Shown: piece after piece, positions 28,082 through 36,230 of the stretch
Layout of the letters: each line of letters begins with the position of its first letter
Numbering within the stretch: the stretch's first letter is position 1
Assembly: GCA_029213005.1 (NCBI GenBank)
Contig: JARGPI010000004.1
Location: forward strand, 186,001 to 250,000
Length of the DNA stretch: 64,000 nucleotides
Reading direction: 5' to 3'
DNA from: Verrucomicrobiales bacterium
GTDB lineage: Bacteria > Verrucomicrobiota > Verrucomicrobiia > Verrucomicrobiales > DEV007
The notes under the pieces: model-generated
Seen by the model: the letters and a program-made list of their open reading frames with translations, nothing else
The model's database searches: none
What the model was told of the DNA's origin: nothing
Position numbers and translations under genes: made by a program

Positions 28082-29533
28082 ATGAAATGTTTCTTCCTTT
28101 GCCTCCTCACTACCATCACCCTGCTCAATGCGGAGCAACCGCCTAACATCGCCGTCGTTCTCTGCGACGACCTCGGTTACGGCGACCTCGGCTGCTACGG
28201 GCACCCCGTCATTAAAACGCCCCGGATTGATGCCTTTGCAGCGGAGTCACTGACATTCACCCAATGTTACTCCGCCGCGCCAAACTGCTCCCCGGCCCGT
28301 ACCGGCCTGATAACCGGACGGACCCCGTGGCGGGTTGGAATTCACAACTGGATCCCCTTCATGTCGCCGATGCATGTCAAAGCGGAGGAAATCACGATCG
28401 CAACGCTTCTGCAAGATGCGGGTTATCAGACCTGCCACGTCGGAAAATGGCATTTGAACGGGCTGTTCAATCTCCCGGGGCAACCGCAGCCCAATGATCA
28501 CGGCTTCGATCACTGGTTCGCGACGCAAAACAATGCCCTTCCCAACCATCGGGATCCCTATAACTTTGTCCGGAACGGAATCCCCGTCGGTCCGCTGAAA
28601 GGTTATGCCGCCCCACTCGTGATTGACGAAGCCATCGCCTGGCTCAAGGGCAAAAGTCGCACTGAAGAGAAACCCTTCTTCCAGTTTATCTGCGTCCACG
28701 AACCGCATGAGCCCATTGCAACCGATCCGAAATACGAAGCGCTCTACGCCGAATACCCCGACCCGGCCCGGCGGGCTCACCACGGCAACATCACTCAAAT
28801 GGACGACGCCTTCGGTCGCTATCTCGATGCACTGGATGACCTGAAACTGACGGAAAACACGCTCGTCTTTTTTACGAGTGACAATGGTCCGGCCATCACC
28901 GGGATGCACCCCTACGGCTCGTCAGGCCCGCTTCGCGATAAAAAAGGCGCGATATACGAGGGCGGCATCCGGGTTCCGGGAATTCTTCGCTGGCCCGGCA
29001 AAACCAAAGCCAACAGCCGCTCGAATACCCCGGTCTCCGGAGTCGATCTGCTTCCCACGCTCTGCGAACTGGCCGGTATCGAACCGCCCCGGGACCGGAA
29101 GATCGATGGCTCCAGCTTTCTGCCCCTGCTCAAGGGTGAGCCCTTTCAGCGGGAAGTGCCACTTTACTGGCATTTCAATCGCGCCAAATCCCCCGTGAAG
29201 GTCGCGATGCGGGATGGCGACTGGAAAATCACGGCCCGCCTTACCGGTCCCCAGTTCAATCGCGGAGCGGACCTTCTGGAAGAGGAACAAAACGCTCAAA
29301 AATCCGCCGAACTGACCGGCTTCGAATTGTACGACCTGGGGAGTGATCCCGCCGAAACCAACGACCTCGCAGCGACGGAAACTGGTGAGTTAAATCAGAT
29401 AAAATCCCGGCTGGAGGCGATGTATCGGGAGGTCCGCGACGAATCCCCCACCTGGCCGGTCTGGGAGTGGCCGAAATATGAGGGCCAACGCATCGAATGG
29501 CCCGAATACTGGACGAACCGGAAACGGAAGTGA
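28082..29533 (+). CDS. Secreted arylsulfatase A-like sulfatase
   Basis: This 483-residue type I sulfatase has a signal peptide (MKCFFLCLLTTITLLNAE) and then PNIAVVLCDDLGYGDLGCYGHP with the metal Asp pair. The formylglycine Cys69 lies in APNCSPARTGLITGRTPWRVG, of the C-x-A-R subtype. HVGKWHLNG and TSDNGPAITGMHPYGSSG are conserved pieces of the metal site and substrate pocket. It begins about 40 nt after the roadblock-like gene on the same strand and converges with the cyanophycinase-like gene 2 nt beyond its stop. It is the third sulfatase in the window. Confidence 0.92.
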   Translation: MKCFFLCLLTTITLLNAEQPPNIAVVLCDDLGYGDLGCYGHPVIKTPRIDAFAAESLTFTQCYSAAPNCSPARTGLITGRTPWRVGIHNWIPFMSPMHVKAEEITIATLLQDAGYQTCHVGKWHLNGLFNLPGQPQPNDHGFDHWFATQNNALPNHRDPYNFVRNGIPVGPLKGYAAPLVIDEAIAWLKGKSRTEEKPFFQFICVHEPHEPIATDPKYEALYAEYPDPARRAHHGNITQMDDAFGRYLDALDDLKLTENTLVFFTSDNGPAITGMHPYGSSGPLRDKKGAIYEGGIRVPGILRWPGKTKANSRSNTPVSGVDLLPTLCELAGIEPPRDRKIDGSSFLPLLKGEPFQREVPLYWHFNRAKSPVKVAMRDGDWKITARLTGPQFNRGADLLEEEQNAQKSAELTGFELYDLGSDPAETNDLAATETGELNQIKSRLEAMYREVRDESPTWPVWEWPKYEGQRIEWPEYWTNRKRK

Positions 29534-29534
29534 C

Positions 29535-30383
29535 TTAACGCACCACGGCCCGCTTCTTCAAGTCGTAGCGATCCCCCGGTCTGAGGAAATAGAACAACGA
29601 CTCACGGGGAGGTAATTTTTTGAGACTGGAACCCTCGCGGGACCAGAAGTTTCCGTCGTAAACCATCACATAGCTCGAACCGCTCACCACGAAGCGGTCT
29701 CCCTTCACCTCGATCGCGGTTTCTTCATCAATCCCGATTCCAAGGAGCTCCGGTCGTTTCGCCAGAATCTGAAACAGATCAAAATGACGGTTCCGCGCGA
29801 TAGCATGCTGATCGATCGCGGTATTTTTCAAAAAGCCGAACCCAACCTCGTGGTCCCCCATCATGATCTGATTGTTCCGGGTATCGCCTCTGGCGAGATA
29901 ACTTCCCTGAATCGTAGCCCCCGCCGACGACCCGCCGATGACACCACCCCGTGCCAAAACCTCGTGAAAGGACTTTTCCATCAGCGTGTCCTTGTAGGCA
30001 TCGACCAGGCGCCACTGCCTTCCGCCACCAAACCAAACCGCTTTTGCCTTCTTCAAAGGCGCACAAAATTTCTCTGTGTCAGCGAGCTCCCGGTCGAAGG
30101 TGTGGAGCACCGTCACGTCGGTCGCGCCCCGGTTCCGCAGAAACTCCCCGCTCTCGTCACTATAGGTCAATGCGCCCCCGGCGGTCGGAATCACCACGAA
30201 CGGCACGCTCTTTCCGCCGGCCATCTCGATAAAGCGGTCGACCATCTCAGCCGGCATCCGTCCTCCGCCGACGATATAGAGACTTCCTGATTTGGGCCCA
30301 ACCTCCGGTTCCTGAGCCTGAATGATGGCAGTCGCCAACAACCAGAAGATAACAACACAGATCGACCTTATCCCACTCATCAT
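29535..30383 (-). CDS. Secreted cyanophycinase-like peptidase (S51 family)
   Basis: This 282-residue serine peptidase of family S51 has a signal peptide (MMSGIRSICVVIFWLLATAIIQA). The start GSLYIVGGGRMPAEMVDRFI, the motif GVIGGSSAGATIQG containing the nucleophilic Ser, and GIGIDEETAIEV are characteristic. Cyanophycinases degrade cyanophycin to beta-Asp-Arg, while relatives act as dipeptidases, so the substrate is not fixed. Export suggests action on external peptides or cyanophycin from cyanobacteria. The N-terminus could begin at either of two adjacent ATGs. Confidence 0.88.
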   Translation of the reverse strand: MMSGIRSICVVIFWLLATAIIQAQEPEVGPKSGSLYIVGGGRMPAEMVDRFIEMAGGKSVPFVVIPTAGGALTYSDESGEFLRNRGATDVTVLHTFDRELADTEKFCAPLKKAKAVWFGGGRQWRLVDAYKDTLMEKSFHEVLARGGVIGGSSAGATIQGSYLARGDTRNNQIMMGDHEVGFGFLKNTAIDQHAIARNRHFDLFQILAKRPELLGIGIDEETAIEVKGDRFVVSGSSYVMVYDGNFWSREGSSLKKLPPRESLFYFLRPGDRYDLKKRAVVR

Positions 30384-30432
30384 GAGAAGCGAGTGTGGCG
30401 AAACCCCGGAGCAAAGTCGAGGCGGAAACCGG

Positions 30433-31881
30433 CTATTCCCCTTTTCCTTTGGACAGTTGATGGAAAAAGTTTTTCAGTGGCTTCTTCCGCGTCGTCTTCA
30501 CCGGAGTCGCCTCAGCTTCCACCGGCATCGCGCGAATTCCGGAATTCAACACCGGCAGAGCAAAAGGTGCGTTTTTCGGCTCTGTCCCCGGACAGTAAGT
30601 GGGGCATTCGCAGGGATCGTAAGCTTTCAGCTGCGGGTGAGTCCCGAGCGCAAGCTGAAGCTTCGCCAACTCGTGAGCCTGATCGCGTTGTGCCTGAATC
30701 AGAGTTTCACTGGTCCGGCTTTGCTGCTGCTGAAGAAGAACGACCTGATTAAAATTGGCAAGCCCCTGCTCGTAAGCTTCCCGAGTCTGTCTTTCCCGGG
30801 TCCTTAGCTGCGGCAACACCCGGTCTTCCAGAGTCGCCATCGTTTTTTCCGATCGGCAGAGCGCTTCGATCCGGGATGCCACCTCGGCCCGCGATTTCAC
30901 CTCTACGGCTGCCAACTCCAGTTCAGCTTTCATCGCCTCAGCCCTTGCCTCGGCAATCATTCCCTGACCTTTTTTCCGGATTGGCAGAGGGATCTTCACT
31001 CCGAGCCCGACAAATCGTTCCCTTTCCGCTCCGATCGGCTCATCGATTGACCGTTCCGCATCATAACCGGCCTCAATTTCCCAGTCCTCCACCGATTCTG
31101 ATTGGGCGAGTTTTTCCCCCACTCTGGCCCGCTGGTGCCGAACCCGTGCGGCGACCACATCGGATCGTTCGAGTGATTCAGGCACGGAAAGCCGCACCGT
31201 ACTTCTCAATTGTCTCGTCACACTGGAAAGTGAATCGCTGAGTTTAAGCGGCTCGTTCTCCGGCATCCCCAATAGAGGGCGAAGCTCCGCGAGCGCCTCC
31301 CGGTAATCGCAGAGCAAAAGCTCCCGACTTTGAGAAACGAGCAGTTTTTCCGTCTCTGCTGCACTGACATCCAACTCCGAACCCTGAGCCCGCTTGAGCT
31401 GCGCATTGGCCAGTTCGATATATTTATCTGCATCCCGCTCCAGCATTTCCACGACCCGGACCTGAGCCAAAGCCCCTACCGCGTCGATGTAATGTTTTTG
31501 AACCTCGCCGATAAACTGCCGCTCAACCTCCCGGATTTCTGCGCAGGCCAGTTTGATATCCATCACCCCGTAATCCCTCTGTAAAAGGAGCTTACCGGTC
31601 ACGGGAAATTTCTGGCTGTAGGCCAGCGAGATCGCCCCCTCCCGATCCGGGCCATCCGCCACCTGAGATTGCAGCGCAAAACCAAAGACCGGATTTTCCA
31701 ACTTTCCTGCATCAATCAACCGGGCCTGAGCGATCGCAACATCGGCCCGCGCTGCCTGTAATTGAGGGTGGCATTTCAACGCCATCTGAACAGCCTCATC
31801 GAGTGACACCTGCCCCTGCACGTTGTGGGTACCACAAACCGCAACCACCCATCCCACGAAAAATAATGGACCAAACTTCAT
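30433..31881 (-). CDS. TolC-type outer-membrane efflux protein
   Basis: This outer-membrane factor has about 482 residues. A signal peptide starts at the ATG at 31881 (MKFGPLFFVGWVVAVCG). SLDEAVQMALKCHPQLQAARADVAIAQARL is the typical first helical repeat and a second related repeat lies in the C-terminal half (EAYEQGLANFNQVVLLQQQQSRTSE). The sequence resembles CzcC/CusC-like metal efflux members. The C-terminal 55 residues are Cys-containing and basic (PCECPTYCPG, TTRKKPLKNFF). No membrane-fusion or inner-membrane pump gene adjoins it, so this is an orphan component. It lies 50 nt upstream of the cyanophycinase-like gene on the same strand. Confidence 0.9.
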   Translation of the reverse strand: MKFGPLFFVGWVVAVCGTHNVQGQVSLDEAVQMALKCHPQLQAARADVAIAQARLIDAGKLENPVFGFALQSQVADGPDREGAISLAYSQKFPVTGKLLLQRDYGVMDIKLACAEIREVERQFIGEVQKHYIDAVGALAQVRVVEMLERDADKYIELANAQLKRAQGSELDVSAAETEKLLVSQSRELLLCDYREALAELRPLLGMPENEPLKLSDSLSSVTRQLRSTVRLSVPESLERSDVVAARVRHQRARVGEKLAQSESVEDWEIEAGYDAERSIDEPIGAERERFVGLGVKIPLPIRKKGQGMIAEARAEAMKAELELAAVEVKSRAEVASRIEALCRSEKTMATLEDRVLPQLRTRERQTREAYEQGLANFNQVVLLQQQQSRTSETLIQAQRDQAHELAKLQLALGTHPQLKAYDPCECPTYCPGTEPKNAPFALPVLNSGIRAMPVEAEATPVKTTRKKPLKNFFHQLSKGKGE

Positions 31882-32102
31882 ATTATCAGCACCCGTAAAC
31901 ACCCCAATCATTACAGCGCATGAGACCTTTGTAAAGTCAAGGCATGCTTATATCTAAGAAACCTTTATTAATTAAATCTAAAATATGAGATTTAATTTTA
32001 GAAAGCACTACTCCGCCCGCACCAGCCTGCAAGGTGAAATTGGCGTCATTATCCACGAACGCGTTCTGGCTCCCCTGCAAAAACGCTCTAAAATCGGTCG
32101 AT

Positions 32103-32909
32103 ATGAAGCCTTGGTTCTGTATTCCGATTTTTGCCCTCTCCAGTCTGTTAATCTCAACGGTTAGTGCCGACGAAGCCGGAAAATTTGTTTCTTTGTTCAA
32201 TGGCAAAGACCTCACCAACTGGGACGGTGATCCGAAACGATGGAAAGTCGAAGACGGTGTCATCACCGGAACCTGCGATGGCCCCGAGGCACTTCAGCAC
32301 AATACCTTTCTGATCTACCGCGGGGGCGAGGTCACCGATTTCGAATTAAGGGCGACTGTCCGGGTGATTGGCGATAACAATTCCGGGCTTCAGTATCGGA
32401 GTCGCGAGAGACCTGATATCGGAAAATGGGTCATCTCCGGCTACCAGTGCGATATCCACCCCGCGACTCAGCACACCGGCATGACCTATGAAGAAAAAGG
32501 GCGTGGTATTTTCGGATTAAACGGTAAAAACGTCATGCTCGACCCCGATGGACATCGCTGGTTACTCTCCGAACATGAGCCGGTGGAAGTTGACCTGACC
32601 GAGTGGAACGAGTTCACCGTGATCGCCCGGGGAAATCACCTCATTCATAAAGTGAACGGCAAAGTCACCTCCGAGCTAACCGATCACGATGAGGAAGGAC
32701 GCGCTTTAAAAGGGCTCATCGCAATTCAGCTCCATCGCGGTAATCAAAACACCGTTCAGATCAAAGATATCAGGCTGAGGACGCTTACCGATGGAAAGTT
32801 GGTTCCCTTCGATCCGGAAAACCTCCCCAAAGGAGCCGAGAAAATCGAAAGACCCAAAACCCGCAATCCTCAGGGGAAAAAAGCTGCGCCCCCGAAAGCG
32901 AAGGAGTAG
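32103..32909 (+). CDS. DUF1080 secreted protein (3-keto-disaccharide hydrolase-like)
   Basis: This 268-residue protein starts at an ATG giving a clean signal peptide (MKPWFCIPIFALSSLLISTVSA). The DUF1080 domain begins FVSLFNGKDLTNWDGDPKRWKVEDGVITG, followed by FELRATVRVIGDNNSGLQYRSR, GYQCDIHPATQHTGM and YEEKGRGIF, a well-conserved series in the family. WNEFTVIARGNHLIHKVNGK matches the C-terminal strand. The tail is basic and low-complexity. It is probably periplasmic or exported and acts on sugars. Some relatives were shown to hydrolyse 3-keto-disaccharides, but that does not fix this substrate. Confidence 0.9.
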   Translation: MKPWFCIPIFALSSLLISTVSADEAGKFVSLFNGKDLTNWDGDPKRWKVEDGVITGTCDGPEALQHNTFLIYRGGEVTDFELRATVRVIGDNNSGLQYRSRERPDIGKWVISGYQCDIHPATQHTGMTYEEKGRGIFGLNGKNVMLDPDGHRWLLSEHEPVEVDLTEWNEFTVIARGNHLIHKVNGKVTSELTDHDEEGRALKGLIAIQLHRGNQNTVQIKDIRLRTLTDGKLVPFDPENLPKGAEKIERPKTRNPQGKKAAPPKAKE

Positions 32910-33022
32910 CGGCCTAACTGCATCCCGGGGTTTGACGTTGAGTGGCTGAGCTACCTGGGGAATTTTAACTTTCCCAACTTCGAAATGGAAATCACTCTCC
33001 GCTTCAGCCCCATTATTTGCGA

Positions 33023-33982
33023 TTACAAATCCTCAGGGAAGACAACCACGTTGTCCTGAGGCTGGGCAGCGTTAGCAGGCGGCACAGGTCCCATTTGCTT
33101 TTTCGGCAATACATCAACATCCCGTCTGATAGGCATCTGCATGCGTCGCTCGAGACTGGTCAAGTTTTGGTAACAGCCACTCGCCCCAAATGGATTCAAG
33201 CTTCCGGGCCGTGTCCCTCCCAGGGGAATCTGGATCTGAACGCCGCCGAACATATCAGTTTCCCGAACATCGTCGTGCAGGATCTCTCCGGTGAAAGTGA
33301 CTCTTGAGCCTTCGCCCAGTAAACTGACATCAAAAAGACGCAACTCGAGGCGACCCCGGGGCCCCGATATATCCGCGAACCGGTTGTCGTCGTTTTGATA
33401 GTGAAATCCTCCAACATAACCGCGCAGCTCACTGCAGTTTCCGAACCTCAGCAGAAGTCGGCCCAATTCGTAATCGATACCTTCGTAGGCAGCTTCCACG
33501 AAGCGTCTTCCCGGCTGCAAGCCCACCGGGCCCGCATCCCGAACATCGGTTTCAGTCAGATGACCGTTGACCCGGAAATCCCAAAGTTCACTCATCAGCT
33601 CCACACCAATAGTCGCTCCGTCAAAATCGTTCCCGCTTTGAGTGGTCAGCCGGTCAAAGAATCCATAGGCCCCTAAAATCCAATCGCTGTTGACCAGGGT
33701 TCGGAAGGCGAGACCAAGGTTGGCCTCTTCGTTGTGATGATCATCTTCTCTCACTCGCAAATCCGTGAACAGCATGGAGTGATCGTTTTGAAATAAAGGC
33801 AGGGTAACCCCGGCCTGACTGACTTGACGGGCCTCACCAGCTTTGAATTCGCCATTCAATGTCCCGTGCCATTTCAGATTATGCGGCGACCAGTCAAAAT
33901 TCGATTCCTGACCGAAAACTGAAGCCGTAACCCTGCAGAGCAGGAAAATTACGATAAATATAGGATATTGATAGCGAATCAT
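33023..33982 (-). CDS. Inverse-autotransporter (intimin/invasin-type) beta-barrel, no passenger
   Basis: This protein has about 319 residues from the ATG at 33982, chosen because it gives a signal peptide (MIRYQYPIFIVIFLLCRVTA); a longer start at 34069 is possible. The mature part has alternating hydrophobic strands typical of the inverse autotransporter beta-domain: GLAFRTLVNSDWILGAYGFFDRLT, GATIGVELMSELWDFRVNGHL, and FVEAAYEGIDYELGRLLLRF. Intimin and invasin display a C-terminal passenger through such barrels, yet the chain here stops about 65 residues after the barrel. It follows an AraC regulator gene on the same strand with only a short gap, which may control it. Confidence 0.75.
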   Translation of the reverse strand: MIRYQYPIFIVIFLLCRVTASVFGQESNFDWSPHNLKWHGTLNGEFKAGEARQVSQAGVTLPLFQNDHSMLFTDLRVREDDHHNEEANLGLAFRTLVNSDWILGAYGFFDRLTTQSGNDFDGATIGVELMSELWDFRVNGHLTETDVRDAGPVGLQPGRRFVEAAYEGIDYELGRLLLRFGNCSELRGYVGGFHYQNDDNRFADISGPRGRLELRLFDVSLLGEGSRVTFTGEILHDDVRETDMFGGVQIQIPLGGTRPGSLNPFGASGCYQNLTSLERRMQMPIRRDVDVLPKKQMGPVPPANAAQPQDNVVVFPEDL

Positions 33983-34096
33983 TTGCGTGTGTTGTGTTGG
34001 TTGATCATATCGAGGTTTTGAAAGCTGTCTATGTGGTTTTGTTATAAAATCTGTGTGATTTTTTAACATTGGCTGACATATCAGGATGAGACGCAG

Positions 34097-34825
34097 TCAA
34101 GACTGCCGGTCACGATATTGGGCCGGGGTCAGGCCGGTACGGGATTTGAAAGCGTGGGTAAAGGCCGATCTGTCGTTATAACCGATGCATTCCGCGATTT
34201 CTTCGATGCTGATTTCGTTCGCAATCAACAGCTTCTTTGCGGTGTCAAATTTGACCTTTTTAATATATTCCAGAGGAGTCATACCGAGACATTCCAGGCA
34301 TTTTTGGCGAAACAATGAACTGCGCATACCAAGCGCTTCGGCAATCGTTGGGATTCTGAGATCTTTTCCCAAATTATGCATCAGGTAGGCCGCAAACTCC
34401 GGAAAACTCTGATGTTCAATATTGTGATCCTGTCTTGATTCACTTCGGAGAATATCAATCACCGCCCGCGCCCGGGGCAGCATTTCCGGAGACCGGCTTT
34501 TACAAAGGGTTTCGATGATCGCAAATAGATCACGCGGGATGATTTGAGGGATGGTATTGACTGGAGCAAACGCAATATCGTCGACGTATTCAAACTGGAT
34601 TTCCAACCACTGGGATTTCTCCAAAGTCACCGTCGGCCGCAGATGCGGTGGACAAATGACATACAGACCACCGGGAAATTGCTGATTGCTTACGGCCGGG
34701 GCGATCCTGATCAACAAACGCCAATATGGATGACTGTTTTCGTCTTCCGCCAGCCACCCCCAATCTTTCACGGTATACGGAAACGATTGAATGCTGTGTT
34801 CTGATGTAATGGAACTCCCGGTCAT
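34097..34825 (-). CDS. AraC-family transcriptional regulator
   Basis: This DNA-binding regulator has 242 residues from the ATG at 34825; an upstream GTG at 34864 would add 13. The N-terminal part (residues 1-140) is a cupin-like sensing domain. The C-terminal double helix-turn-helix reads TIAEALGMRSSLFRQKCLECLG, then TPLEYIKKVKFDTAKKLL and IEEIAECIGYNDRSAFTHAFKSRTGLTPAQYR, typical of AraC/XylS. It immediately precedes the inverse-autotransporter gene on the same strand, making that gene a likely target. The ligand is unknown. Confidence 0.9.
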   Translation of the reverse strand: MTGSSITSEHSIQSFPYTVKDWGWLAEDENSHPYWRLLIRIAPAVSNQQFPGGLYVICPPHLRPTVTLEKSQWLEIQFEYVDDIAFAPVNTIPQIIPRDLFAIIETLCKSRSPEMLPRARAVIDILRSESRQDHNIEHQSFPEFAAYLMHNLGKDLRIPTIAEALGMRSSLFRQKCLECLGMTPLEYIKKVKFDTAKKLLIANEISIEEIAECIGYNDRSAFTHAFKSRTGLTPAQYRDRQS

Positions 34826-34999
34826 AGATGTCCGAGCCCTTGGTATGCAGGGCTCCAAGGTCACCTGCGAAATTCCTGACTGAATTGGCTCACTGTTTTT
34901 TCATCGACACGTAAAAATTACCTACAGCCCGCTGAATGCCCCGCTGCGAAATTTGTTTGTCCTGCTTCGCGATTCCCTGTAGAAATGCCCCATAGCGCC

Positions 35000-35821
35000 A
35001 TGGCCACAATTGCTATTTTATCCGACATCCACGGGAACCTCCCGGCTCTCCAGGCCGTGCTCGCGGACGTCAGCGCCAGCGGGGCCGATCGGATTGTTTT
35101 TGGTGGCGACATTGTCGGTTACGGAGCCTCGCCCGCGGAATGTCTTTCCCTCGTGCGGGAGGCGGGCGGAGATTGTGTTAAAGGCAACCACGAGGAATTA
35201 GTCACACGACTCGCAGAGAACGGAGAGCCAAGCCTGCCGGACGGGTGGGAAAAGAACCCCGTTCGCGCGGGAGCGGTCCATGCCCTTCGCTCGCTGTCGG
35301 AAGAGGCCATCGGCTGGATACGGCAACTTCCCATGGAGATCCCCCTTCCCGGCCGGGCCGTCCTCACCCACGCCGCCCTTTACCGTCCCGGGGAATGGCC
35401 CTACATCCGCGACGCCCTGACTGCCTCCGCCAGCCTCGGGGAACTGAGGACCCGCGACCTCGATGTCTGCTTCGCGGGTCACGTGCACCGCCTCGCAATC
35501 TACGGGGAAACCCGGTACGACGACGGAGAGCCCGGTTATCAACTCGACCGGCAAGCGGAGCAAGTGGGTGACGATTGTTTCCACCTCGCCGAAGATGCGG
35601 TATGGGCAGTTACCGTAGGCTCCGTCGGCCAGTCCCGCGAGACTGGCGCGGATAGAAAAGACGTCCGTGCGACGTGGGTACTCTGGAACGCCGAACAGCG
35701 CACCGTAGAATTCCGCCGCACCGAATATGAAAATCACGTCGCCGCCGATCAAATCCTGGCCGCAGGTCTTCCAGAGCACTCGGCGAAGCGGCTGCTTGGG
35801 GCAGAAGGTAGAGCGGGTTGA
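35000..35821 (+). CDS. Calcineurin-like metallophosphoesterase
   Basis: This cytoplasmic phosphoesterase has about 273 residues. The motif series is IAILSDIHGNLPAL (D-x-H), VFGGDIVGYG (GD-x-x-x-x-G), CVKGNHEEL (GNH-E/D) and FAGHVHRLAIY (GH-x-H), which together bind two metal ions. This matches the YfcE/MJ0936 type of phosphodiesterases. The substrate cannot be told from sequence. The ATG at 35000 is preferred since it begins directly with the family start, although 34985 is also in frame. Beyond its stop the base composition shifts to A+T-rich. Confidence 0.88.
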   Translation: MATIAILSDIHGNLPALQAVLADVSASGADRIVFGGDIVGYGASPAECLSLVREAGGDCVKGNHEELVTRLAENGEPSLPDGWEKNPVRAGAVHALRSLSEEAIGWIRQLPMEIPLPGRAVLTHAALYRPGEWPYIRDALTASASLGELRTRDLDVCFAGHVHRLAIYGETRYDDGEPGYQLDRQAEQVGDDCFHLAEDAVWAVTVGSVGQSRETGADRKDVRATWVLWNAEQRTVEFRRTEYENHVAADQILAAGLPEHSAKRLLGAEGRAG

Positions 35822-36230
35822 TTTAAGAGATTCCTTGTTTTTAAACGAAAAGGTTTGCGAACGATATCTCAATCTTACCAAACTCTCCTAGAAGATTACT
35901 CTCTCCGCTAACTTTTTTTAGCAATCTTAGTGTGAACAATATCACACCCATGCCCAACTCTTCTCTAAGGTTCTCAATGCATCGTCATCTCTAGCCACTC
36001 CAAAATAGTCACTCACGTTCTTTTAAGTGGGTTAATTGACCTAGAGGATGAATTGTCGATTGGAGTGCTGGTCGTAAATCCAGATAGCCTAGTTGTGGAC
36101 ATTCGGCCCGAAAATCGGAATTCCTTTGGAAGTGGCGATACCTAACTGCCAATGACTTGCTTTTGAAATTTTAAAATATAAGCTTGCTGCCCATATTGTT
36201 TTTTAATAAAAAACAGGAACGGGGACCACC
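35822..36230. other. A+T-rich intergenic region with a degraded reading frame
   Basis: These 409 nt lie before the HEAT-repeat gene. On the plus strand 35969-36145 is open for 58 codons without an ATG and has protein-like sequence (KIVTHVLLSGLIDLEDELSI, VLVVNPDSLVVDIRPENRNS). The preceding frame (with ATG at 35950) would join it through a frameshift. It may be a remnant of an older gene. TATAAG at 36177-36182 and GGGGA seven bases before the ATG at 36231 could serve the HEAT gene. Confidence 0.4.
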
